Assembly (NCBI GenBank): GCA_942491575.1
Contig: CALOBT010000025.1
Coordinates: 186,001 to 250,000 of the forward strand
Length of the DNA stretch: 64,000 bases
Source of the DNA: CAZHNW01 sp942491575
Lineage (GTDB): Bacteria; Spirochaetota; UBA4802; UBA5550
Direction: 5' to 3'
The translations under genes were made by a program, and so were the position numbers. Positions 53,358 through 62,816 of this stretch are shown here, piece after piece; the first letter of the stretch is position 1; each line of letters opens with the position of its first letter. The notes under the pieces are model-generated. The model was not told where the DNA came from. It did no database searches and saw nothing but the letters and a program-made list of their open reading frames with translations.

Positions 53358-53956
53358 TCGCATCCATTTGCCATTTTATCAACCGGAAATACAATTTTAT
53401 TTTTTGCACTTACAATCAATATTAGAGTTATAATAAAAAGTAATCTTTTATTTTTCATTTTATTTCCTCATACTCTTAAGTCTCTTATCTCTTTCTGTAA
53501 ACCTGTCATTTCTACCGGTATTTGATTCTTTCTTAATTCGCTCTTAAATATCTTCTTCATTTCTCCTTGCGGGAGTATCCGGCCCAACTCTAGGTGTATC
53601 AAATCAGGTTGATGCTTAAAATTTAAAATCAGGCTTCCACTTAAACAATGATTTTAATGCATTTTGAAGTATGTTCCCTTCTGTTTTTTTTTAAACTCTA
53701 CAGCCTTTTTAATATCTCTTTTTATCATCCCCGTCCATGAATCATCATATCCTTTAAATTCTTTTGGGGGCTTGCAATTATCATTTGCCCTTTGCCATTT
53801 ATTCGGATCATCATTTGATGGATAAAATTGGTCTTTATTTCTTAGGAAACTGTTTTAATGCCTTTTAATACCAGTTCTATTATTACCTATAGCTCCTTCA
53901 ACAGCTTTTTCATTCTTCGTTCCATGTCTATTCTGAGTCCTTCTTCTTGTACCTTT
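53358..53956. other. Gene-poor stretch of accessory island
   Basis: AT-rich sequence with no complete gene. It contains one minus-strand open fragment (53654-53854, listed separately) and otherwise short broken frames. No repeats, terminators or RNAs recognised. Confidence 0.4.
53654..53854 (-). pseudogene. Orphan reading-frame fragment downstream of Rhs
   Basis: An open minus-strand frame without a start codon encodes 66 residues including KPPKEFKGYDDSWTGMIKRD and ends KQKGTYFKMH. Its coding-like composition and position just downstream of the Rhs remnant suggest a leftover variable C-terminal tip of an Rhs protein. Family not recognised. Confidence 0.4.
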
Positions 53957-54770
53957 CTATTTTCTTAATGAATCCTCTATATTATTCTTTGTTTCATTTG
54001 AAGAGTTATCTCCAGAATAAAAGTCAAACTTTGGTTGGAAACTTTTGTCACCAAAAATTAATTTTCCTAGCCAATTCGAAATAGCTCCAAAGTGCCCAGT
54101 CGGATCCTTATAATCAATAGGATTCCCCTTAACATAACTATACCGGTTCCACCCCTGGGTACCCATCTCACCATCAATAACATTATCCGATGTCCATGAA
54201 TGGACAAGTGCCGCGATGCCACGGATGGCAAAGAGCGCCCGCCGTGACAAAACGGGCTATCTCCGGATCGTAATGCCGGGCATTGTAGTAATAGTAACCG
54301 GTCTCTTTATCCAGCTCCTGGGAATTATACTTCGGATTATGTTTGTCTTCCCCTTCTTCAACCCATGTCGATCCACAAGAAAGATACTCAAAGCGGGAAA
54401 CAGTATTGGCATCATCATCGGTCACAACATTAACAGAATCTACCTGGTCTGTCAGGTAATAGAGGGTCTTTCCACCCGGAGCCATGGCGGCGACACGAAC
54501 ACCGTTGAGATAGATATTATTTACCGCTGTCTGACTGTCAGGAACATCATGACCGCTGAGAGTCTTCTGCTGCTCCATGCCGAAGTACATTGAAGGATAG
54601 AGTACCTCCATGTGGTACTCCTGCCCTTCGGACTCACGGAGGGCAGGTTTTCGAACACGGAAGCCATTGTCATCATACCAGTATTGCCCGACTAAAGTAC
54701 CCGTATCAGGGTCCATGACGCGGCTGACACGGTTCTGCCAGTCGTAGTTCATCTTGAGGTGTCTGGAACA
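53957..54770 (-). pseudogene. Rhs core fragment, truncated and frameshifted
   Basis: The 5' portion starts abruptly near 54770 (HLKMNYDWQNRVSRVMDPDTG), with the N-terminal YD-repeat region missing. It continues through the Rhs core: SRFEYLSCGSTW, ETGYYYYNARHYDPEIARFV. A short insertion with two small palindromes (54185-54240) shifts the frame; reading resumes as VIDGEMGTQGWNRYSYVKGN and IDYKDPTGH, the conserved end of the core, then a short unique tip (FGDKSFQPKFDFYSGDNSSN). Rhs proteins deliver toxic C-termini. This copy cannot be functional as one protein. Confidence 0.85.
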
Positions 54771-54981
54771 ATAAAGGCGTTTAGATTTTACCCGAAATAA
54801 TTTATAAGGCTCTCAATTTTAGAGGGAAATAGAAGCAGTATAGCTATAACTATTCTCAATATTTTCAAGTTCCTTATCTTACATTTTCTCAGACAGATCA
54901 AATTATACTACAGTCAGGACTTCTCCCTCCAATGCTGGCGATGATATTGCTTTGTGTAATTAAATTGAAAAAACAAATCAA

Positions 54982-56898
54982 TTACCCCTCAAGCTTAATG
55001 CGATACCCCAGTGCCCTGAATACCGACGCCATCATACTGCTGTTGGTCTTAATCTTCCCCCCCATAATATCCTGAATGTATGAAACGGAAACCCCCGCAC
55101 TGCGGGACAACTGTCTAAGGGTGATACGCTTCATCTTCATTGCTCCGGTAATCAGTTCCGGTATCAGGCTGTAGATATCTACAGTTGAGGATAGTTCAGT
55201 AAGATCAACGAGCTGCCGGTATTCCTTTGTCCGGGCTTCAGGCTGGTACGCAATGAACTCCCGGCCACGCAGCCTGTTAAAAATAAGTTTTAGCGATTCA
55301 ATAAAGCCAGTTGCCACCAGTACTGCTGATGCGGCGGCATCCCTCCAGGAAATTCTGCCATTCATTTTTTTATGATGTTTCATAATAGTCAGAATCTTTT
55401 TTCGAATTGTATTGTTCGGGCTGTAGACAAGGGCGGGCAGAAGGAGTGGACGCATGTTCATGGCAATTTTCTGCATTTTCCTGACCCTAAGTCCCATGAA
55501 TTCATCACCTTTGAAATTGACAGATTTTTCATACTGCAGGGTTTCTGAATTCCACTGCATGGATGAGGCCAGATGTTCCCGGTAATTCCGTGATACCTTT
55601 TCATAGCCTCTGATTGTGGTATGGGCCATGTTTACGACAGCGGGACCGTTAACAAGATAATTTTTCCTGAAAGCCTTTTCAAGATAACGAACGTGACTTT
55701 TTCTATCCCTTATATAGGGATGTTCAAAGGCAAGGGCTCCCTGTCCATGCTGATGACGATAATGAAGATCATTGAGTATCCCCTTCTCATCATATTCCCT
55801 GTAAAGATCGGTTCCGGGAAATGGAGTGTAGTTCATAAACTGCACAGTATCGGACTGCAATGATATCACATAGTCAATATCCTCCCGGAGAGACTTCTCA
55901 TCGTGGTGGTCCTGAAAAAGAATAGTTGATGCATTGACAATTATTCCGTTTGCCCTCAGCTCAGCGATCAGCTTGTTAAAATCAGTTCCCCTTGTTTTGT
56001 CATGCTGATAATTTTTTGACTCAACCCCAATCCAGAGTAGCCTGACTCCCATACGAACCAGAAAATCTATTCCGACTTTTTTAATTGCATTGGCGGAAGA
56101 AAATATGTCAAAGACATATGGCTTATTGTGTTCTGTCATAAGTTCCAGGAGTTCCCGTGCCCTCTCGGGATTCATCAAAAAATTTTCATCCATTATTGAA
56201 AATCCCCTGGTACCGTTTGTCTCTTCCGCCTTTACACATGCATCAAACAGCTCCCTGCCGCTTTTTAAGAGATAGAGGTATTCCTTTTTAAATACATGAG
56301 AGGTGATACAGAATTTACAGCCGTTCTCGCAGCCCATACCGGGGAGAAGGATTCCCCCCGAGGGTTTGACACTCATGCCGTAAATTCGCTCATAGGCTGG
56401 GCCCATCAGTACCGGATGTTTTACCGGTTGTGATGGATCTTCACTGAAGTATTCCCGCAGCCAGCGAACCCCGTCGCCAAAACATGCCGCATCATGGGGG
56501 ACGGCATCCTGGAGATCAGGAATAATGGTACCGTAGCCCCCGAGTAGAATTTTAGTCTCGGGATAGTTTTTTCTGATATACTCTGCCATTCTACGGGCCT
56601 TCAGAACATTGGGAACGATAAAATTTATGCCCACATGGGAATAACCCTTTTTCAATTCCCGGGTAAAATCCTTCCATTTGGGGAAATCGAGTACAGTGCT
56701 CGCTATAGAGATATTTTCTGCAAGCAGGTAGAGGGCGAAGGTCCAGTACGACTGCCGTGGTGAATGAATACCCTGCTGCCGGGTTATCTGGTTATTGAGA
56801 AGTTCCATCTGCATACCCAGGGCTTCTCCATAGGTATCCTTTTTTCCAAAGGGGCCGAATACACCGGTGAGCAATATTTTGTCAGAGTCTGAGGGCAT
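54982..56898 (-). CDS. B12-binding-type radical SAM protein with C-terminal HTH domain
   Basis: A 638-residue protein starting at the ATG at 56898 (GGAG seven bases upstream). Residues 1-170 resemble a cobalamin-binding domain (HVGINFIVPNVLKARRMAEY, KILLGGYGTIIPDL). The radical SAM core follows, with CENGCKFC (CxxxCxxC) near residues 205-212 for the [4Fe-4S] cluster, then WIGVESKNY and MNYTPFPGTDLYREY. The last 50 residues form a helix-turn-helix of the XRE kind (RQLSRSAGVSVSYIQDIMGG). B12 radical SAM enzymes often methylate or rearrange lipids and natural products. The fused HTH is unusual. Confidence 0.87.
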   Translation of the reverse strand: MPSDSDKILLTGVFGPFGKKDTYGEALGMQMELLNNQITRQQGIHSPRQSYWTFALYLLAENISIASTVLDFPKWKDFTRELKKGYSHVGINFIVPNVLKARRMAEYIRKNYPETKILLGGYGTIIPDLQDAVPHDAACFGDGVRWLREYFSEDPSQPVKHPVLMGPAYERIYGMSVKPSGGILLPGMGCENGCKFCITSHVFKKEYLYLLKSGRELFDACVKAEETNGTRGFSIMDENFLMNPERARELLELMTEHNKPYVFDIFSSANAIKKVGIDFLVRMGVRLLWIGVESKNYQHDKTRGTDFNKLIAELRANGIIVNASTILFQDHHDEKSLREDIDYVISLQSDTVQFMNYTPFPGTDLYREYDEKGILNDLHYRHQHGQGALAFEHPYIRDRKSHVRYLEKAFRKNYLVNGPAVVNMAHTTIRGYEKVSRNYREHLASSMQWNSETLQYEKSVNFKGDEFMGLRVRKMQKIAMNMRPLLLPALVYSPNNTIRKKILTIMKHHKKMNGRISWRDAAASAVLVATGFIESLKLIFNRLRGREFIAYQPEARTKEYRQLVDLTELSSTVDIYSLIPELITGAMKMKRITLRQLSRSAGVSVSYIQDIMGGKIKTNSSMMASVFRALGYRIKLEG

Positions 56899-56973
56899 AG
56901 CAATCTCCATAAACAATAATGATTATTCAATTCTATTCTTAAAAAATTTTTGAGATGCTAATGCATTAACAAT

Positions 56974-57022
56974 AAAAAAACCGGATTACACATAAGATGG
57001 TATTTGGTTTCTTATGTGTAAT
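56974..57022 (-). terminator. Rho-independent terminator of cheY-cheC-dgc operon
   Basis: On the minus strand ATTACACATAAG (57022-57011) pairs with CTTATGTGTAAT (56996-56985), a perfect 12-base-pair stem, and after CCGG comes a run of seven T (56980-56974). It lies 100 bases after the diguanylate cyclase stop. Confidence 0.75.
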
Positions 57023-57122
57023 GTATTAGTGATAGAGACTGCATTTTAATAAATTGGGTTGCAAAAAAATTTAGAGAGGCGCAGGTACAATCTGGGCTCC
57101 AGTCATATGCTAATTACATGAA

Positions 57123-58055
57123 CTACTCCGCATGATTGGTAATATAGGTTTCTTTATTAATGGCAATTACCCTGTTTCTCCCGGCATTCTTTGCTTCGTA
57201 GAGAGCATCATCGGCGACCTTCAACAATTCTTCAGCAGCCCTTATTCCCTTTTTCGTCTCGGCAATTCCCTGGCTGACTGTCACATGAACGGGATTCTCA
57301 TCACTTCCCATATTTTGTTTCTCCACTTCAATTCGCAGCCTCTCCGCAACGGAAATTGCTCCGATCCTGTCAGTTTCAGGCAGTATGCAGCAGAATTCCT
57401 CTCCACCGTAACGGGAAAGAACATCAACTCCGCGAGTCACCTTTTTGGCAATATTGGCTATTTCCTGCAGTACATGATCACCGAACTGGTGACCATGGGT
57501 ATCATTTACATTTTTAAAATTGTCAACATCTATCATGATAATTGACATCGTTCGATCATAACGCTGATGGCGGGAAAATTCTTCATACAGTCTTTCATCA
57601 AGATGTCTGCGGTTATAGATCCCCGTGAGGGAGTCTCGAAGATTCAGGTTTCTTAATTTTTTCTCCAGTATGACGTTTTCTGTGACATTCTGTACGGTTA
57701 TAACGATATATTCGATACTGCTCTCCCCACTGGTGAGGGGCGCCATGGTGCAGCTCTGCTGCATAAATTCAAAATCCACTGACTGCAGTCCCGTAAGATT
57801 AAATGGGAATAGCCACCCGTGAAGTTTTTGTGACAGGAAAACAATTTGCCCGAAGGTTAGAACTGATTTGCATCCCCGAATAAAACTCTGATTACTCAGC
57901 TTTGGGAAAAAGTTAAAAAGCTGCCCGTTTATAATTTCTTCCCTGGATATTCCGCTATGAAGCTCCATCCATCGATTCCATTCCTGTACCGTATAGTGAC
58001 GGTCAATAATAACGATACCAAGATCGATAATGTCGAGAACCTGACTATGCACCAC
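57123..58055 (-). CDS. PAS-containing diguanylate cyclase
   Basis: About 310 residues. A PAS domain (about 10-130, IIDLGIVIIDRHYTVQEWN) precedes a GGDEF domain with DSLTGIYNRRHLDERL, and the active site GGEEF in SRYGGEEFCCI. Five residues before it RGVD gives an RxxD inhibitory I-site, so product inhibition by c-di-GMP is expected. It makes c-di-GMP from GTP. The start is uncertain: I choose GTG at 58055 (GGGAT upstream); a TTG at 58079 extends it. It overlaps the end of the CheC gene, so translation is coupled. Confidence 0.9.
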   Translation of the reverse strand: MVHSQVLDIIDLGIVIIDRHYTVQEWNRWMELHSGISREEIINGQLFNFFPKLSNQSFIRGCKSVLTFGQIVFLSQKLHGWLFPFNLTGLQSVDFEFMQQSCTMAPLTSGESSIEYIVITVQNVTENVILEKKLRNLNLRDSLTGIYNRRHLDERLYEEFSRHQRYDRTMSIIMIDVDNFKNVNDTHGHQFGDHVLQEIANIAKKVTRGVDVLSRYGGEEFCCILPETDRIGAISVAERLRIEVEKQNMGSDENPVHVTVSQGIAETKKGIRAAEELLKVADDALYEAKNAGRNRVIAINKETYITNHAE

Positions 58056-58698
58056 TGGTTTTATCCCAAAATTCGGCAAGTGCCTTTTTTAACTCAGGAG
58101 CCGATTCCGCCCTGTGCACCAGGAAGAGATACCCCTGAACATCCCTGTCTTCGAAAGTAAAACTAGTTTTGAGGATAATCGCGTAATCTCCCTCTGAAAA
58201 CTCACCCTGCAGATAAGCATCCGTAAAGCTTTCACCGACAATCACCCGCGGGGGTTGAAAGGTAACGAATCCTTCCAATATTTCAAAAATTTTACTCACG
58301 CAGGCGCCGATTAGAATATTGCCTACTTCCATTAGAACTTCCTTTTCAAGATCGATGAGAATATCCGACTGCATTGAATCAATATCCTTATCCTGAAAAT
58401 AGGAGAGAAACTCCTTTTCAGCCCCATGAGGAAAAATAAGGAATGCGAGTCCCTTTACTTTCCCAAGATATGGTTGTTCAACAATACTGCAGGTGGTGAA
58501 GGCTTTTATCTCAGTGCCTATGTAGGCAGCCAGACTGTCAGCCCTGAGGATTTGTATTTTAGGAGCCTGGAGTGTAATAAAAATATCAATTACTTCAGCC
58601 AGTTCAGCCGCGGCACGGCCGAAACCAATATTCATAATCTCCTGTAGAATTTCGATTTCTAAATCATTTAGCATTGTGGAGCTTTCTTCGTTGTTCAT
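58045..58698 (-). CDS. cheC: CheC-type CheY-P phosphatase
   Basis: A 217-residue protein with two CheC signature helices: EILQEIMNIGFGRAA and EVLMEVGNILIGAC, each providing the Glu and Asn (ExxN) that hydrolyse the phosphoryl group of CheY-P. This doubled arrangement favours CheC over CheX. Its ATG overlaps the stop of the CheY-like gene (ATGA), and the diguanylate cyclase follows, so it probably adjusts the phosphorylation of that CheY in c-di-GMP control rather than classical chemotaxis. Confidence 0.88.
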   Translation of the reverse strand: MNNEESSTMLNDLEIEILQEIMNIGFGRAAAELAEVIDIFITLQAPKIQILRADSLAAYIGTEIKAFTTCSIVEQPYLGKVKGLAFLIFPHGAEKEFLSYFQDKDIDSMQSDILIDLEKEVLMEVGNILIGACVSKIFEILEGFVTFQPPRVIVGESFTDAYLQGEFSEGDYAIILKTSFTFEDRDVQGYLFLVHRAESAPELKKALAEFWDKTSGA

Positions 58699-59063
58699 TT
58701 CTTTAGAAGCTCCTCAATTTCCATGATAGTCTTTTCAACAATTTCAGGCGAAGGAAGTTTTTTCAATACACTGTATGCACCGAGTTTTTCAACCCTTTCC
58801 ACTGATTTATTCTGAATATCTGCAGTTAAAACAATTACAATTGCAGAATCGTTTTCCGCCTTTATTTTTTCCAATGCTTCAAAGCCATCCATCACCGGCA
58901 TGGTCAAATCGAGAAAGGTAATATCAGGTTTTTCTTCCCTGAATAGTTTTAATCCCTCCTCACCGTTACCAGCTTCAAGTATCTGAAATTCCCTGTTTTT
59001 CGGAAGACAATTCTTCAGCATCATCCTGGCAGCCAGCGCGTCATCAACGATAAGAATTTTCAT
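58695..59063 (-). CDS. CheY-like single-domain response regulator
   Basis: A 122-residue receiver domain, from the ATG at 59063 (GAGGA upstream). ILIVDDALAARMM supplies the acidic pocket, ITFLDLTMPVMDGFEA the phosphoacceptor Asp, IVVLTAD-type strand the Thr and VLKKLPSP the switch Lys. It has no output domain and should act by binding a partner. It is the first gene of the cheY-cheC-dgc operon. Confidence 0.93.
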   Translation of the reverse strand: MKILIVDDALAARMMLKNCLPKNREFQILEAGNGEEGLKLFREEKPDITFLDLTMPVMDGFEALEKIKAENDSAIVIVLTADIQNKSVERVEKLGAYSVLKKLPSPEIVEKTIMEIEELLKK

Positions 59064-59090
59064 GATACAATTCCTCACTGTAATGTGCAT

Positions 59091-59434
59091 TGAAAAATTT
59101 AAAGAGTGTGCAATAGTATAACAGAAAAATTCTACACAGTCAATTAAAAAGACAAAATAGAATCGACCGGCGTACGCGCTTTAGTAGTGCCGCAAAAATG
59201 CCTTTAACTTCCCCTCAAACATCTTTATTTTTCAAAATAACTTGACAAATTTCATAAACATTAAGATTTTATGGTATCAGGTATACAAGGAACCGCTATT
59301 CTTCTTTAAAATCATATATACACTACGATCTGCACCTGGTTTCGGTATTTTCAATCGACTTGCAAAGAGATGAGAAGAAAATCCTCAGGCAACTGAGGCT
59401 AAAACCTATTAATTATTAACGGAGTCATACGAAG
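59091..59434. other. Divergent intergenic region with structured leader of the EIIA-like gene
   Basis: About 340 bases between divergent genes. TTGACA at 59242-59247 is a -35 candidate on the plus strand, but the -10 (GATTTT, 59265-59270) is weak. Near the 3' end a perfect hairpin CCTCAG-GCAA-CTGAGG (59383-59398) has a GNRA loop, and GGTTT (59338-59342) could pair with AAACC (59403-59407) around it. This may be a regulatory 5' leader. I could not match it to a known riboswitch. Confidence 0.4.
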
Positions 59435-60253
59435 ATGGATTTGGATTATTTTTTAAAAAAAGACCAGATAATTAAGCTGCAATCGACGGAAAAACAGAAT
59501 GTCATCCGGGAGCTTATCGACCAGCTTGCGGAGCTTGAGATGATTGAGAACAAGGAACGCTTCTACGCGCAGGTAATTCACAGGGAATCCCTTGAAAATA
59601 CCGCCCTGGGTAACGGATTTGCCATTCCCCATACGCGAACGGAATCGGTTGACCGGTTTATATCTATCCTCGGAATTCATGAAGACGGCGTAGACTATAA
59701 CAGTGACGATATTGTACCGGTGAATTATATACTCCTGAACATCTTCCCAGCGAGGATGAGTACCCAGTACCTCTACTTCATCGGCATGATGGCCAGAATT
59801 TTTTCAAACAACGAGAAGAAGAACCTTCTTGATGAAGCCCGCACTCCCGCCAAAGTATATACCGTATTAAAAAAAGAAGCGGAAAGTTATTTTGATTCCA
59901 TCTCCGAGATGGAAATTATTCCTATGGAAACACCAAAAAATCTTTCCGGGGTACCATCTTCAGACCTTGACCTTCTGATCAGGCTTGACCGTCTCTACAA
60001 GATGTTTGATTCGGGAGATAAATCGGATAAACATAAAAAGAAAATCATCGAACTGAAAAAACTTATTGATAACCGCTCACTCACTTACTACGAGAGAATG
60101 CGCAAAAAGAGAAGTAATCCCTTTGCCATAGTGGAAAAAGACAGCTGCAGCGGCTGCCATATGGGGATCCCGCCGGTTTACCTGCAGCAGATAAAGGAAC
60201 AGGTGGGGATTTCTCTCTGCACCCACTGCGGAAGATTTTTAATTATAGTATAA
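59435..60253 (+). CDS. PTS EIIA (fructose/nitrogen type) fused to C4 zinc ribbon
   Basis: A 272-residue protein. Residues 1-155 form a PTS EIIA type-2 domain; H66 in GNGFAIPHTRTES is the phosphorylated histidine. Residues about 175-230 are a charged helical linker, and 235-272 are a C4-type zinc ribbon (CSGCHMGIPP, LCTHCGRFLII; C238, C241, C262, C265) as in DUF164/zf-RING_7 proteins, thought to bind nucleic acid. No other PTS component is nearby. I infer a PtsN-like regulator that passes carbon or nitrogen status to a nucleic-acid target. Confidence 0.85.
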   Translation: MDLDYFLKKDQIIKLQSTEKQNVIRELIDQLAELEMIENKERFYAQVIHRESLENTALGNGFAIPHTRTESVDRFISILGIHEDGVDYNSDDIVPVNYILLNIFPARMSTQYLYFIGMMARIFSNNEKKNLLDEARTPAKVYTVLKKEAESYFDSISEMEIIPMETPKNLSGVPSSDLDLLIRLDRLYKMFDSGDKSDKHKKKIIELKKLIDNRSLTYYERMRKKRSNPFAIVEKDSCSGCHMGIPPVYLQQIKEQVGISLCTHCGRFLIIV

Positions 60254-60266
60254 CGGAAAATTCCCG

Positions 60267-62816
60267 CTACCACCCCCTGCCGACGGAACTGCAGGGGGTT
60301 CTGAAATCTGAAGCTTCAAGATGCTCTCCGCATCCCATCTGCACAACCAGTTCATCAAGGGACAGGGCGTTCATCAAAGCTGCAATTTTTTCACCGTCAT
60401 CTGCGCCATTTATCATCACTGCAATAAATGAAATACCCACACCGGGGAAAAGTACGTCGGTAGAACCGGGGGCATAATAAAACTCAATCCCCTCACCGGG
60501 AATATTACCGGCGAGGCGTACCATTGCCTCCCTTGCCTCGATGGAGTTGCCCGGCAGTACACCGGTACGGTAGGGTATGTCCCCTGATAGATTTTTCATC
60601 AGGGTGCCCATCTCGGCGGCACTCGTTTCATTTTGCAGCAGCCTCACCAGGTCCGTCATTGACTGGTAACCGAGCCCCCTCCTGTCGAAGGGAAGTTCTG
60701 CTGACCTGAGCAGCTGTGCCATAAGCTGCAGCGCTCGGGAAGTTTTTGCCGCATCTGCATCAGCGGTATTATTTATAACCGCGGCTATCAGTGGCACTTC
60801 TCCGGCGGTCATTGCATTCATCATCTCAGCCATATCGTTTGCCGAGGCATAGGCATCACCATTTACAAAATTTATCAATTCCACCTGCAGGTCAGAGTTC
60901 TCCACCCCGTTTATAAACAGTGTCAGCTTTGATGAATCGACAATACTGTTTATCAACAGTGCCACTTCATCCAGGAGGATAATGTTTTCCACCATGTTTA
61001 CCATTTTCCCCATACCGCTTGCGGAGGAGGAATCCGCGGCGCTCCAGCTGTTCTCACCGGAAATCCCATCCATTATGAGACCTGTTTTCACACAGCCGGA
61101 AATTTTCAGACGGTTCATCAACTGCGCCATGTCAAGGGGATCAGTGATATTATTCATTAGGAAGACCATGTTTTCCGGCGCCGAGATGGTATTGATGACT
61201 GCAGTAAGTTTTTTCCCCGCCGCAAGGACATCCGCTGCTCCGGAGTCATCAGTGAGGGACCCCGCATCCACGTTATTGACCAGGCCAGCCATTTTATCCG
61301 GGGCGACATTATCCGTGAGATAAATCATCCGGTCAGGGTCATCGACATTATCAATGGTATATCCTATGGTATCAATACTTCCCGGGCTGCCGCTGACGGG
61401 ATATCCCGCATCGGGGGCAGTCAGCAGGTTAAAAAGCCGTATCGGTGCGGGATCGTTTAAAGGATCAGCATCGCTGCGCCACTCCGGGGCCCCCGGGGGA
61501 TTCCAGGTGCCGGCACTGACATCGTTGATGAAGTCTGCAGCCTTGTATGCATTGGCAATGGAGAGTGAATCGACCAGTGCCGTCATCTTGCTCATCTCAG
61601 TGACATGGTTTACAAGGTCCCGCATTCGGTAAACCCTGTCTCCATCCAGCCTGTTTAAAATGGCTGCCATCTTTTTACCTGCGGCGGTAACATCCGCTGC
61701 ACCGGAATCATCAATTATCGATGACCGGGCCACAAGGTTAACAAAATCAGCCATCTTCAGGGGATCTATTCCCTGGAGCAGTTCAACCATTTTGGCCTCT
61801 TCTGTTACCAGTGAAACCGTAAGAGCCATGGTGGGGATACTGTTGTTCAGGGGGACAGCCGCATCAGGATCGGATAGTGCCCCGATCATGGCAATCATCG
61901 AGGAAACATCCCCTGTTTCGATTGACGCCAGAAGACGTGCCATCTGCTCCATATCCGTAGCATGATTAATCAGAACAGTCATTTTCCTGGTCCAGAGTTC
62001 GCCGCTGTTGCTTCCCCCCTCCTGTTCAGTCAGTGGAATCAGTTTGTCTTTTATGTAATCAACCTGGGACAGGTCATCTCCCCCTGCAAGACGCGTACCG
62101 TTCAGGAGGGGGAAGAGTTTACTTCCGTCATCAACCTCTTTCATTATTGAAAGGATATAACTGAGTCCCGTCAGTTTGGTCCCCCCTGAGATATCTCCCG
62201 CTGTAACGGGAAGGGTAAGGCCGGCATCAAACTGGTCAATAAAGTAAACCATGTCCCTGCTGTCGAGGATACCATTCATGAAATACATCATCTTTTCCGT
62301 ATCATTCATATAGACAATAAGGTAGGCGAGTTTTTCCATGTACTGCCGCCTGTCCAGGTGGGGATCTGCAGGTATTACTGTATCGATTGACTCCTTCTTC
62401 ATCATGGCTATAAGAAGATCTATGTCCCCCATTTCATTGATAATGTCAATCATCACATCGAGGTGATGCAGACGATCCAGGGTAACGCCTTCGGTTATTT
62501 CGTAATTTTCACTCATACGGCGAACGGAACGCATCATATCCAGTACGGTGGCTGCACCCGTTTCCTGAATAATCCGAATCATTTTATCAACGGAGGTTTT
62601 TCCGACAAGGTAGAGCATTTCATCGATTAAAAGGATATCGGGGCTGTTCATGAGAAGATCGAAATCTTCCGGTTTCAGGTCACGTATAAAACGGCCAATC
62701 AGGGCATCACCGTGGATAACATTACTGTCCCCTGCGGGAGGATCAACCGTACCAAGACATCCCGCCAGGAATGCCGCCATAAGCAACACAATGATATAAA
62801 CCATTATTTTTTTCAT
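60267..62816 (-). CDS. Large repeat-rich outer-membrane-type lipoprotein
   Basis: An 849-residue precursor with a lipoprotein signal (LMAAFLAGCLG; Cys as acylation site). The mature protein is built of many degenerate helical units of about 35-45 residues containing M-x-x-LVNxx-like patterns (MADFVNLV, MAGLVNNV, MVFLMNNI), and has a longer duplication with DDSGAADVTAAGKK and DDSGAADVLAAGKK (about residues 375 and 515). The fold may be an alpha-solenoid. No family recognised. Its ATG overlaps the stop of the upstream outer-membrane gene. Confidence 0.75.
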   Translation of the reverse strand: MKKIMVYIIVLLMAAFLAGCLGTVDPPAGDSNVIHGDALIGRFIRDLKPEDFDLLMNSPDILLIDEMLYLVGKTSVDKMIRIIQETGAATVLDMMRSVRRMSENYEITEGVTLDRLHHLDVMIDIINEMGDIDLLIAMMKKESIDTVIPADPHLDRRQYMEKLAYLIVYMNDTEKMMYFMNGILDSRDMVYFIDQFDAGLTLPVTAGDISGGTKLTGLSYILSIMKEVDDGSKLFPLLNGTRLAGGDDLSQVDYIKDKLIPLTEQEGGSNSGELWTRKMTVLINHATDMEQMARLLASIETGDVSSMIAMIGALSDPDAAVPLNNSIPTMALTVSLVTEEAKMVELLQGIDPLKMADFVNLVARSSIIDDSGAADVTAAGKKMAAILNRLDGDRVYRMRDLVNHVTEMSKMTALVDSLSIANAYKAADFINDVSAGTWNPPGAPEWRSDADPLNDPAPIRLFNLLTAPDAGYPVSGSPGSIDTIGYTIDNVDDPDRMIYLTDNVAPDKMAGLVNNVDAGSLTDDSGAADVLAAGKKLTAVINTISAPENMVFLMNNITDPLDMAQLMNRLKISGCVKTGLIMDGISGENSWSAADSSSASGMGKMVNMVENIILLDEVALLINSIVDSSKLTLFINGVENSDLQVELINFVNGDAYASANDMAEMMNAMTAGEVPLIAAVINNTADADAAKTSRALQLMAQLLRSAELPFDRRGLGYQSMTDLVRLLQNETSAAEMGTLMKNLSGDIPYRTGVLPGNSIEAREAMVRLAGNIPGEGIEFYYAPGSTDVLFPGVGISFIAVMINGADDGEKIAALMNALSLDELVVQMGCGEHLEASDFRTPCSSVGRGW

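Noticed and set aside
59300..59434. GEMM (c-di-GMP) riboswitch before the EIIA-like gene
   Set aside because: GCAAAG and CTAAAACC-like pieces are present but the order and stems do not follow the GEMM consensus; only a generic hairpin is supported.
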